Part shown: in pieces, positions 1 to 8,400 of the stretch
Numbering within the stretch: the stretch's first letter is position 1
Layout: each line of letters begins with the position of its first letter
Origin: Candidatus Anammoxibacter sp.
Lineage (GTDB): Bacteria > Planctomycetota > Brocadiia > Brocadiales > Anammoxibacteraceae
Direction: 5' to 3'
NCBI GenBank assembly: GCA_021777105.1
Contig: JAIQZQ010000073.1
Location: 1 to 64,000 of the forward strand
Length of the DNA: 64,000 bases
The notes under the pieces: model-generated
Told to the model about the DNA's origin: nothing
What the model saw: only the letters and a program-made list of their open reading frames with translations
The model's database searches: none
Program-made: the position numbers and the translations under genes

Positions 1-136
1 TCCAGTATCCAGTATCCAGTATCCAGTATCCAGTATCCAGTATCCAGTATCCAGTATCCAGTATCCAGTATCCAGTATCCAGTATCCAGTATCCAGTATC
101 CAGTATCCAGTATCCAGTATCCAGTATCCAGTATCC
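1..136. repeat. 7-bp tandem repeat (TCCAGTA)n
   Basis: About 19 perfect copies of the heptamer TCCAGTA run from the left edge of the window and stop at 136, so the array probably continues to the left. A related array of about four copies of TCCAGCA lies at 21137-21163. The unit length is not a multiple of 3 and no gene is seen over it. The following 240 bases up to the KAP gene show no further structure that I can support. Confidence 0.97.
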
Positions 137-378
137 GGCAACTACAACGATATTTACAAACGTCAAGAACCTTCAAAACAAACTTTTTACTTCAATAAAC
201 ACAATTCATTTCAATTAAGCGCTGTTAGTTGTAATAGCTTCTCATTAAAAAAGATTAAACTTTCGCTTACAAAAACAGATACGCCGCCAGTGTTGACTTA
301 CAAAACTACAAATGGTACAATCCCAAACTGCTGTTTTAGAACAGGAAAGTGTTTTAAATAAACATTTGGAGATATTAC

Positions 379-1413
379 ATGACAACAAACCTGAAAGATA
401 ATTTTAAGCTTTTAAGCGACGAGCCCATTCTTGAGAGTGCCCGCTCCGACCAACTTGAATTTGAGCATACCGCCGGAGTCCTCGCCCGCGCGGCCTTGCA
501 CACTGATAGCCCTATTACTATTGGAGTCTTCGGCAACTGGGGATCGGGTAAAACGTCAATGATGCGTTTGATGAAGCAAATTGTCGATGACGAAGGCCGG
601 GGCGATAATGCTGCTGTCGCGGTGTGGTTTAACGCATGGCAATACGAACGCGAGGAGCATTTGATAGTCCCGCTACTTGCAACGATTGCCCGCGATATAA
701 AGAAAAGGCAAGCTCAATTGGAGAAAGAATTACCAAAAGACGGCGACAAAGCTGCCCGCAAGGCGCTTACAATCATGAAGGAGGGCGGCTCTAAAATACA
801 CGACGCGCTTCGTTCCGTGCTTTATGGCGTTTCAATGAAAGGCAAGCTTGGAGTGCCCATGTTGGGCGAACTGGAAATAAATGCTTCGATGAAAGACATG
901 ATCGAACGTTACGAGGCCGTGACACAAGACACTCTAATGGCCCGCAGCCTCTATTTCGACGCATTCGACCAATTGCGCGAACTGTCCCATGACAAAGAAG
1001 TTGAGAAGCCGCAGATTGTGGTTTTCATAGATGACCTTGATAGATGTTTCCCTGAACAGGCAGTGCGCTTGCTTGAAAGTGTAAAACTCGTGCTTCATCA
1101 ACCTAAATTCTCTTTTGTCCTTGGGGTCTACCCACAAATAGTAGAAGAGTTTATCCGCAACAAATACGCCGCGCAATACCCGATGGCTGCCGCTGCGGCA
1201 GCTTCGCGCGATGACGGCGAATTGCAACAACGCATGACACATACCTCGATTATTTCAACGACTACCTTGGCAAGATCGTGCAGATTAAACACAACGTGCC
1301 TGAACGGCGTTCCGATCAAATGCATGGTTATATACGTCAATTGTTATATGAAGCCGGGGTTGCCACTGTGTTCCTGGAGCAGGGAATTCCTGAAAAAGAT
1401 CTGTTTGAACTGA
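379..1413 (+). CDS. KAP-family P-loop NTPase, N-terminal half of a frameshifted KAP-FGE fusion
   Basis: This is the N-terminal part of a KAP NTPase, a STAND-like P-loop ATPase family often linked to membrane or conflict functions. Walker A GNWGSGKTS is at residues 52-60, the KAP-typical FNAWQYE at 84-90 and Walker B VVFIDDLDRC at 214-223. Authentic sequence ends near residue 285 (about base 1233). The last 60 residues are out-of-frame translation. The expected continuation, containing YLDYFNDYL, is found in the other plus-strand frame from about 1233, directly joined to the next entry. A one-base loss (or two-base gain) around 1228-1242 explains the break. It may be a real mutation or an assembly error, since the downstream part keeps good coding sense. 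The start ATG follows a GGAG about 9 bases upstream. No operon partner lies upstream in the window. Confidence 0.85.
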   Translation: MTTNLKDNFKLLSDEPILESARSDQLEFEHTAGVLARAALHTDSPITIGVFGNWGSGKTSMMRLMKQIVDDEGRGDNAAVAVWFNAWQYEREEHLIVPLLATIARDIKKRQAQLEKELPKDGDKAARKALTIMKEGGSKIHDALRSVLYGVSMKGKLGVPMLGELEINASMKDMIERYEAVTQDTLMARSLYFDAFDQLRELSHDKEVEKPQIVVFIDDLDRCFPEQAVRLLESVKLVLHQPKFSFVLGVYPQIVEEFIRNKYAAQYPMAAAAAASRDDGELQQRMTHTSIISTTTLARSCRLNTTCLNGVPIKCMVIYVNCYMKPGLPLCSWSREFLKKICLN

Positions 1414-2705
1414 TAGCTGAAGTGGGCAAACGGAGCCCTCGTGAAATAGTCAGAAGGATAAACGGTCTCATCGTTAAATGGAGAATATCTAAATGTAAGA
1501 ATGGGGATTCGGAACCATATGATCTACTCGCCGGTTTAATAAACGAAATGATTTCCGAAAGGGAAACAAAAAATGTACTTGAATATAAGCCTTTTCGCCG
1601 TTTCATCGGGGCGCCAACTAGTGAAGCAGGCTCAATAACATATGGTCAAAGTATGGCAGAGGCATTGGAAAAGACCAGAAACGTGACCTATCATGAAGAT
1701 ATAATCAACAACCTTGAGAAGGATTTGGGCTCTGAAAAGTCTCCAACTATGAATAGCTTGATTGACATTTTGAAAAAAGACGAACATCTTTGTAGTGTTT
1801 TGAATTCTAATGCTGGTCGTTATTGGCTTTCAGATAAGAAGTATCGCGAAGAAATGCGCGATACTTATGAAGAAACGAAGCCAGGCAAAGAAGCTTTGAA
1901 GTATATTAGAGCGGGGAGGGATGAAACAGTTTTGTCATTGAAATCGGATCTGCAACTACCTGAGGATTTTGAACATGCTATTCAGGATTTGCGAATGATA
2001 CCAATTGAAGCTGGAGTGTTTAACATGGGCAGTGATGATGGAATCGACAATGAAAAGCCAATTCACCGGGTGAAACTGGACGGATTTAAGATCTCCGCAA
2101 CGCTTGTGACACAGGCTCAATATGAGAAAATCATGGGGGTAAATCCTTCCCATTTCAAAGGAGACGGGCATAAGGGGGAAGCTGGATTACCAGTGGAAAA
2201 GGTAAGTTGGAATGATGCAATGGTATTCTGCGAGCAGCTAACAAAGTTGTCGAAAGGGAAGGGCCGTTTTACACTGCCGACCGAGGCGCAATGGGAATAC
2301 GCATGCCGCGCCGGAACGACAACAGAGTTTAATACAGGCGACAACCTGACCACCGATCAGGCAAATTATAATGGAAATTATCCGTATAAAAATAATCAAA
2401 AGGGTAAATATCTTGAGAAAACCACACCTGTAGACCGCTACCCGGCAAATGCATGGGGGATTTATGACATGCATGGAAATGTGTGGGAGTGGTGTTTGGA
2501 TTGGTATGATGAAAAGTATTACGAAAAGTGCAATGAGAAGGGGGTTGTAGAAAACCCTCAGGGGCCTGATGGTGGTTCGGACCGTGTGTTGCGCGGTGGA
2601 GGCTGGAACATCAGTGAGCATTACTGCCGTTCTGCTTATCGTGGCTATAGCAGCCCCGGCTCCCGCGGCGACGGTATTGGCTTCCGCCTTGTGTTCGTCC
2701 CGTAG
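1278..2705 (+). CDS. C-terminal half of the KAP fusion, with FGE-sulfatase (formylglycine-generating-enzyme-like) domain
   Basis: This frame continues the KAP ATPase C-terminal domain (residues 1-110 as read from 1278; coding sense begins near 1233), then a linker, then a full FGE-sulfatase domain at about residues 240-475. The domain begins at IPIEAGVFNMGSDDG and has the family signatures LPTEAQWEYACRAG, DMHGNVWEW and a C-terminal GFRLV. In this family the fold is a C-type-lectin-like scaffold that may be an enzyme or a ligand-binding module. Its last 35 residues match the variable region of diversity-generating-retroelement targets: the exposed positions use NNC or NNT codons (see 2595-2705). 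The start at 1278 is only the first in-frame ATG after the frameshift, and the intact gene would begin at 379 and encode about 775 residues. An ATPase plus lectin-like sensor suggests recognition, but this is inference. Confidence 0.85.
   Translation: MQIKHNVPERRSDQMHGYIRQLLYEAGVATVFLEQGIPEKDLFELIAEVGKRSPREIVRRINGLIVKWRISKCKNGDSEPYDLLAGLINEMISERETKNVLEYKPFRRFIGAPTSEAGSITYGQSMAEALEKTRNVTYHEDIINNLEKDLGSEKSPTMNSLIDILKKDEHLCSVLNSNAGRYWLSDKKYREEMRDTYEETKPGKEALKYIRAGRDETVLSLKSDLQLPEDFEHAIQDLRMIPIEAGVFNMGSDDGIDNEKPIHRVKLDGFKISATLVTQAQYEKIMGVNPSHFKGDGHKGEAGLPVEKVSWNDAMVFCEQLTKLSKGKGRFTLPTEAQWEYACRAGTTTEFNTGDNLTTDQANYNGNYPYKNNQKGKYLEKTTPVDRYPANAWGIYDMHGNVWEWCLDWYDEKYYEKCNEKGVVENPQGPDGGSDRVLRGGGWNISEHYCRSAYRGYSSPGSRGDGIGFRLVFVP
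2595..2705 (+). other. Candidate DGR variable region at the 3' end of the FGE gene
   Basis: Between the conserved words RGG (2592-2600) and IGFRLV (2676-2693), nearly all codons at positions that vary in known FGE-type DGR targets end in C or T: 2601 GGC, 2607 AAC, 2610 ATC, 2613 AGT, 2619 CAT, 2622 TAC, 2637 TAT, 2643 GGC, 2646 TAT, 2649 and 2652 AGC, 2658 GGC, 2661 TCC, 2667 GGC, 2670 GAC, 2673 GGT. Each is reachable from AAC or AAT by changing only the adenines, the hallmark of adenine mutagenesis. GAG at 2616 does not fit. No template repeat or reverse transcriptase is visible in this window, so the call is provisional. Confidence 0.5.
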
Positions 2706-2823
2706 TCAGTTGGTAGCTCCGGCTTTACCTATGAGAAAAGCGAGTTGTTTGAACGGAATGAGCAGGGCGCAAGGGACGCAGCGCAAGGCGAATGAAGTGA
2801 AAATAACGAGCGGGCGCAGGGGG

Positions 2824-2878
2824 CTCGTTCCAATGCTCCGCGTTGGAATGCCGTTTTTGACGCTCACGCGTCGAGTTG
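2824..2878 (+). repeat. Left REP hairpin pair flanking the RAYT gene
   Basis: Two short hairpins lie in tandem. TTCCAA...TTGGAA is within 2824-2851, and GACGC-TCAC-GCGTC is at 2859-2872. The same two hairpins occur in reverse order and orientation at 3448-3500, so the transposase gene between them is bracketed by an inverted REP pair. The longer arm matches its partner at 26 of 28 bases. Confidence 0.9.
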
Positions 2879-2898
2879 TTTTAGGGGGGGGTAAATTA

Positions 2899-3435
2899 GT
2901 GAGAAGCCGCTACAAACATTTTCATGACACTAGCCCTTATTTTGTGACATGCGCTATTGTAAACTGGATTCCGGTTTTTACATCAATCCCTATGTTTGAG
3001 ATCGCAATTGATAGTCTCTGCTTTTTACGAAAAGAGGGAGCTGTAAAGATTTATGGTTATGTTATCCTTGAAAATCATTTGCATATGATAATAAGCGCTG
3101 AAGATTTAAGTAAAAACATTGGCCGATTTAAATCGTATACCGCCAGGAAGATTATAGATATTGCAAAAGGCAGGAAAAATACTTGGCTGCTGAAACAGCT
3201 TAAGGAAGAAAAGTTGATATTCAAAAACGATAGAACTTACCAATTATGGCAGGAGGGGTATCATCCTAAAATGATTGAGACTGAAAAAGTGATGATCCAA
3301 AAATTAGAGTATATACATAATAATCCAGTTAAAAGGGGATATGTTGACGATCCTGCAAGTTGGGTGTATTCAAGCGCGCGGAATTATATAAATGGAGATC
3401 AGACTATTTTGGAGATAGATTTGATTAGTTTGTGA
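2899..3435 (+). CDS. REP-associated tyrosine transposase (RAYT, Y1_Tnp/IS200-like)
   Basis: This is a single-strand transposase of the HUH class that nicks and joins REP hairpins. The HUH motif is seen as NHLH at residues 59-62, and the likely catalytic tyrosine is in FKSYTARK (Y80). The family C-terminal pattern EYIHNNPVKRG is present. At 178 aa the length is normal for RAYTs. I chose GTG 2899 because it follows a GGGGGGG run and begins family-like sequence; the open frame upstream runs through REP DNA and the FGE gene. Inverted REP hairpins lie directly on both sides (2824-2878, 3448-3500), making a self-contained REPtron-like cassette inserted between the FGE gene and the THEP1 gene. Confidence 0.9.
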   Translation: MRSRYKHFHDTSPYFVTCAIVNWIPVFTSIPMFEIAIDSLCFLRKEGAVKIYGYVILENHLHMIISAEDLSKNIGRFKSYTARKIIDIAKGRKNTWLLKQLKEEKLIFKNDRTYQLWQEGYHPKMIETEKVMIQKLEYIHNNPVKRGYVDDPASWVYSSARNYINGDQTILEIDLISL

Positions 3436-3447
3436 TTGCTTGCGCGG

Positions 3448-3500
3448 CAACGCGACGCGGAGCGTCAGGGATGCATTCCAACGCAGAGCGTTGGAACGAG
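3448..3500 (-). repeat. Right REP hairpin pair flanking the RAYT gene
   Basis: GACGC-GGA-GCGTC is at 3454-3466, and a perfect 9-bp stem TTCCAACGC-AGA-GCGTTGGAA is at 3476-3496. This is the inverted partner of 2824-2878. It ends only 9 bases before the start codon of the next gene, so the cassette sits inside that gene's leader. Confidence 0.9.
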
Positions 3501-3508
3501 CGGCGACT

Positions 3509-4027
3509 ATGGATAAAAACAAGAACATTTTATTAACAGGGGCGCCTTCTTCAGGGAAGACTACCGTTATCAAAAAAATTATTGAGGCTTTGGGGTTTCC
3601 GGCAAATGGATTCTATACCGAGGAGGAGAAGTCGGCAGGCAAAAGGGTTGGCTTTTTGATGAGGACCACTGATGGAAAGAGTGGATACCTTGCTCATCAG
3701 GATATTAAATCAGATTTTCATATTAGAAGGTATGGCGTGAGTATTGAAAATATTGAACAAATTGCGTCATGTTCCATCATGCCTGTTAATGACAACATTA
3801 TAATACTTGATGAGATAGGCAAAATGGAGTGCTTTTCAGAGGTTTTTAAAAAAGCGGCTATAACCGCTCTTGATGCGCCAAACATTGTTATTGGCACAAT
3901 TACATTTGGCGGCGACGATTTTATCATGGGAATAAAAGAGCGAAATGATGTTGAAATTATTGAAGTGACTCTAAATAACAGAAATGATTTGCCTCAATTA
4001 GTTTTGAAAAAAATTGACAATAGATAA
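3509..4027 (+). CDS. THEP1-type nucleoside-triphosphatase
   Basis: This small P-loop NTPase belongs to the THEP1 (DUF265) family, whose members hydrolyse NTPs with broad specificity and have an unclear cellular role. Walker A GAPSSGKTT is at residues 11-19, GFYTEE at 34-39 and Walker B LDEIGKMECFS at 100-110, all family signatures. ATG 3509 gives 172 aa, the family's usual size. The longer open frame starting at 3440 only translates the REP hairpin and is not used. Any original promoter or ribosome site has been replaced by the REP cassette, so expression may depend on it. Confidence 0.88.
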   Translation: MDKNKNILLTGAPSSGKTTVIKKIIEALGFPANGFYTEEEKSAGKRVGFLMRTTDGKSGYLAHQDIKSDFHIRRYGVSIENIEQIASCSIMPVNDNIIILDEIGKMECFSEVFKKAAITALDAPNIVIGTITFGGDDFIMGIKERNDVEIIEVTLNNRNDLPQLVLKKIDNR

Positions 4028-4729
4028 TGTTTTGAAACAATCTATAAGATTGCGCCGGCCGGTAATTGTTTAACGGCTCTATCCAAATGCGAAAACATCC
4101 TTCTCCACGGCGAAACGACTCGCCTACACTGCATTTCGAATGCGAATATAATCACAACTCTTTAACTGCCTTACTACTACGGTTTATCGGATTTGCGCTT
4201 ATTACCGAGACCAATATTAAAGCGACTTTATTGAATTTAAATATTTTCCTTTAATTTCCTTTCCCTTGATGGGATGGGTTAGGGGAGGATGGCGTTAAGA
4301 GTCGCGCAAAAATAATGGCATCATATGCTTTGGCCTAGGTAGCAACTGAATAGATACTTTAACCGGGCCGGCCTTTTATACAGTTCCAGATGTTTATTGA
4401 TAGCGAAAACGCAGAGCTTCCAACAAGGGCAAATGATTTTTAAATTGTTTTGAGCAAACAGCGCGATTGCTTTATCCAAAATACTTAATCTTAAGTTTCA
4501 TGCAATTTGTTATAGCAAGGCAAACGCAGGCGGCGGTTGTTGCGCCCCGGTTTTAATTTGTCTTATCTTTAAGTATTTGGTAAATTTAAACCTAAATCTA
4601 CAGGCAAAAAAGTCCAAGTTATTTCTTTTCGAGCCCTAAACAAGAAAAATAAGGCAACTGTTTTGTTTGTTCCCAACGTTTATCTGTAAATACTTTTAGC
4701 AATATGTAATCCTAAAGGAGGATATCGCA
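4028..4729. other. 702-bp gap, no gene, contains a dispersed repeat copy
   Basis: There is no supportable coding sequence. The short open frame at 4066-4254 lies in repeat DNA. A dispersed repeat shared with 12024-12140 occupies 4038-4150. The rest is AT-rich. An AAAGGAGG ribosome-binding site at 4713-4720 serves the next gene. Confidence 0.7.
4038..4150 (+). repeat. Dispersed intergenic repeat, copy 1
   Basis: The copy begins with the small palindrome CAATCTATAAGATTG and the shared block CGCCGGCCGGTAATTGTTT. It then has a GGCG...CGCC arm and ends in CATTTCGAATGCGAAT. The same order of blocks is found at 12024-12140, where the start is CAATCTGCAAGGTTG. The two copies have diverged in the middle. 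A third, solitary CAATCTTGCAGATTG hairpin is at 18893-18907. Confidence 0.75.
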
Positions 4730-5284
4730 ATGTTTAAAAGATTAGCATATAAAAGTCTTCAGCCTAAAAAAAAACAATCTTTAATATTTTTGCGTCTTTT
4801 AGCCTTAATCTTTTTAATTACAGCTTTTTTACTTGCCAAGCCAAACACGGCGGCATTTGCCGATGCTTATGAATACGATGGGGCGGGACGTCTTATCAGG
4901 GTGGATTACGATAACGGCAAGAGCATATCATACACATACGACAATAACGGGAATTTGTTAAAAATAGATTCGAGTGAAGCAATGCTTAAGCCGTCCCTTG
5001 CTGAAATTGAGGCAAGCCCGGAACTGATTAAGTCCTCTTTATTTGCCAAGCCGGTTACTGTTGTTGCCAGAGATCAAAACGGCAAGCCAATGGAAGGTGT
5101 GACTATTGACGCAGACGTGAAAAAGATAGCAGGTAAAGGGCTGTTTGCGTCAGTACGACCCAAGTCGGCTGTAACTAGGCCTGACGGTATTGCTGAATTT
5201 AAGGTTAGATTTGGATATTTTTCTAAGGATGGCGTAGTTACATTTACCGCTGAAAATTTTACAACTACCGTTAAACAGAAGTAG
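4730..5284 (+). CDS. Exported protein with YD repeats and an Ig-like domain
   Basis: The N-terminus is a long lysine-rich signal peptide with a hydrophobic stretch at residues 18-37 and a probable cut after AFA (44). Two YD (RHS-type) repeats follow, YEYDGAGRL and YTYDNNGNL (47-77). The C-terminal 100 residues resemble a bacterial Ig-like/invasin domain (PVTVVARDQNGKPMEGV, then VTFTAENF). At 184 aa it is far smaller than a real RHS shell and cannot form a cocoon alone. A strong ribosome site, AAAGGAGG, precedes ATG 4730. It lies 160 bases upstream of the giant RHS gene on the same strand. It may be an accessory surface protein or the remnant of a second RHS gene. Confidence 0.75.
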   Translation: MFKRLAYKSLQPKKKQSLIFLRLLALIFLITAFLLAKPNTAAFADAYEYDGAGRLIRVDYDNGKSISYTYDNNGNLLKIDSSEAMLKPSLAEIEASPELIKSSLFAKPVTVVARDQNGKPMEGVTIDADVKKIAGKGLFASVRPKSAVTRPDGIAEFKVRFGYFSKDGVVTFTAENFTTTVKQK

Positions 5285-5444
5285 AGGTTTATTATTTTTT
5301 TCATAATAAATAGATATTCTAAAAAATCATATTTTATTGATTAATATCTTTCCGCTAATTAGTTGTGGCATGATGCTATTGCCGCGTCTTTAACAAGCGA
5401 ATTTAAGTAAACTTCTTAATAATCTATTTAAAGGGGGAAGTTTC

Positions 5445-8400
5445 ATGATTGTCAAAAGATTAGGTTTGGCTCTAAAAGTTCACAGATGGAATTGGGGAGT
5501 AGGTCGTTTTATTAAATTGACAAATAGGAAAAGTTTTTTTCTGCTTCTAATATGTTGGTTTAGTTTTTCATTTCAAATTGCCCGCGCGGATTGGGAGCAG
5601 ATGGATTCCGGCGCTGATTTGATTGAACTGGAAGCCATATGGGGGACTTCATCGTCCGACGTAATTGCCGTTGGGCTTAATACAATTTTGCGTTATGACG
5701 GTGTTTCATGGCAAGAAATGTCTCACAATTTGCCTTCTGTTCATCCTGGCTTTTTGGATGCAATATGGGGAGATTCATCAAAAAATGTTTTAACCGCTTC
5801 CAGTATTGGCGTTTACCGATACAACGGCAATTCATGGGAACAGGAGGTTTGTTTTGAATGCGCTGATCCACAGGGGCGGGCAATCTGGGGCAGCTCGCCG
5901 GACAACATATGGGTCGCGGCTAGAGGCACGAACATAATATTTCATTTCAACGGCGCCGGCTGGACAAATGAGCTAATACCCGCGCAGATAGGCTCTTTAT
6001 GGGGAGATTCCGCCAATGATATCTTTGGCGTTGTAACCACTGGAACAATTCTCCATTACAACGGCAAATCCTGGAACGAAATGAATACAGGCATAAATGA
6101 AGATTTAAGCGCGACAGAGACTTTAAACAGCGTATGGGGCAACTCCGGGGATGACGTATTTGCCGTGGGGACAAACGGAACAATCATGCATTATGACGGC
6201 AACAACTGGGGCCTTATGAACTCCGGCACAACTGAGAATTTAAATAGCGTTTGGGCCAATTCTTCAACAAATGTTTTTGCCGTGGGCGAAAACGGGACAA
6301 TCCTTCAATACAACGGCAACTTTTGGAGTAAAGTGAACTTAGGCGTGTTTTCTATCGATTTAAACTGCGTTTGGGGCGCCTCCAACGGCAGTGTTTTTGC
6401 GGTAGGCAACCTGGGCGTGATATTGCGCTGTGACGGTTGCGCAAATGTTGAAAGCGTATCTAGTTCCGCAAACAGAACCGCGGCGTCCACTCCCTACGCC
6501 GAAACAACGGCCGATCCTATTCAGACCGCAACCGGCGAGTTTTATACCCTCCCTCTGGTGGACATAAATCTTGGCGGGCCTATGTCGCTTAATTTCAACC
6601 GTAGGTATGCTTCCGGTCTAAAGGCGGAAGGTTTAGTTCAAAGCGCATTGGGCTCTAACTGGATTCATAATTTTAATATAGGGCTTATAAACATTGCCTC
6701 TGAGTCTTTAGATGTGGTCTATACAGGCGGAAAGATAATATCTTTTAAGAAAAGCGATTCTAACTGGGGCCTAACCAATAATGAGGAAATCGTATATCAA
6801 TTGCGAGAAGATTCCAATGGCGATTTTTGGTTTCTTGATCCCCTTGCAAACCTTGTTTATCATTTTAACGGGACAACCGGCGCATTGGGTAGCATTCAGG
6901 ACAGAAACGGCAATGCCCTGTCTTTCTCTTATGATGCTTCAAAGCGTCTCGCTAAGGTTATGGACGGCCTTGGCAGATCTCTAAGTTTATCATATTCAGA
7001 TAACGGCAATCTTGCTCTAGTCGACGACGGGACCAGAACCGTTTCCTATAGTTATAACAACAATGTTCTTGCCGGCGCAACTAATGTTATGGGAAGCGCA
7101 ACCACTTATTCATACGATCCATCTAATTCCGAAACCGGCTTCCTTTTGACGAGCATCACACTTCCCAATGGCAACATACACAATACTCAAACATACGATT
7201 CACGCGGCAGGGTAACTGGGCAGTCCGACGCGTTCAACAATACATTGACTTTGCAGTATGACGCGCCGTCCTCAGGTGTTACTACTATTACCGACGCCCT
7301 TGGCAACAGCAAGCAGACTTCCCACCAGAACCGGAAAATAATGACTAAAAGGGAAGGCCCAACAGGCAATTCCGCATCAATCAGTTATGACGCCAACGAC
7401 AGGCCGATCTCTATAGCGGACCGCATTGGAGAAATCTCTGAAACAGCGTATCATATAGAGACCGGCAAAGTTGCTTCTATCGTAAACGTAATGGGGGAAG
7501 CTGTTTCCTATAAATATACGCCCCAAAGCCAGACGTTCGGCGAAATTTCCTTTATTTTTCACAACCTTGCCCGTGTTGATTACCCTGATGGAACAAACGA
7601 ACAATTCATTTACGACGCAAAAGGCAATGTGTTGACGGAAATTGACAGAGCAAAAAATAGCGCAACAAATACTTACAACGGCATGGGGTTGCCGTTAACC
7701 ATTACTAATCCCGCCGGCGGAGTTATTGTCAATACATTTAATGTAGATGGAACACTCGCTTCAACCGCTGATTCCGACACGGGAACGACATCATTTGAAT
7801 ACGATAGCCTTAAAAGGCTTATAAAAATAACTTTGCCTGACTCCAAGACAATTCAGTTCTCATACAATCCCGGCGATCTTGTTACATCAGTTACTGACGA
7901 AAATAATAACGTTGCGCAGTTCTTTTACGATGCCAACGGCAACCTGACCATGACGACGGATTCCAACGGCAAGAGCGCGAAGTTCGTATATGACGCGCTT
8001 GACAGGATTGTTAAGATAACCGATAAACTTAACTCGGTTACGGAATTTATTTTTGACAATATGGGGCGGCTTTCAACCTTTATCGACCCTAACGGCCTTG
8101 CCACACAGATCGGCTATGACGCAAGAGATTTTGAAGGCGGGAGGGTAAACAGTGTTATATTTGGCCGACAATCCCACCGGATTGGCTATGACGACGAGGG
8201 TATAATCTCTTCCAATACTACGCCGTTAGGCAATACAACCAATATTCAGACCGATAAATTAGGTTTTATATCAGGCGTTACAGACCCTTTGGGACATACC
8301 GCCGACTTTACACGAGACAATATGGGAAAAATCACAACAGTCGCCGATCCGCTTGGCCGCGTCACTAAAATCGACTACGACGCCGGCGGCAGGCTCTCAG

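Noticed and set aside
1..136. CRISPR array at the left edge
   Set aside because: Units of 7 bp are head to tail without spacers.
1190..1280. Programmed ribosomal frameshifting in the KAP gene
   Set aside because: No slippery heptamer with downstream pseudoknot that I could support; a mutation or assembly error is simpler.
2569..2898. N-terminal extension of the RAYT gene
   Set aside because: It would run through the FGE gene and REP hairpins in another frame; the GTG at 2899 with its G-rich ribosome site fits better.
4066..4254. 62-residue open frame after the THEP1 gene
   Set aside because: Lies mostly in the dispersed repeat, shows no family similarity and no proper start site.
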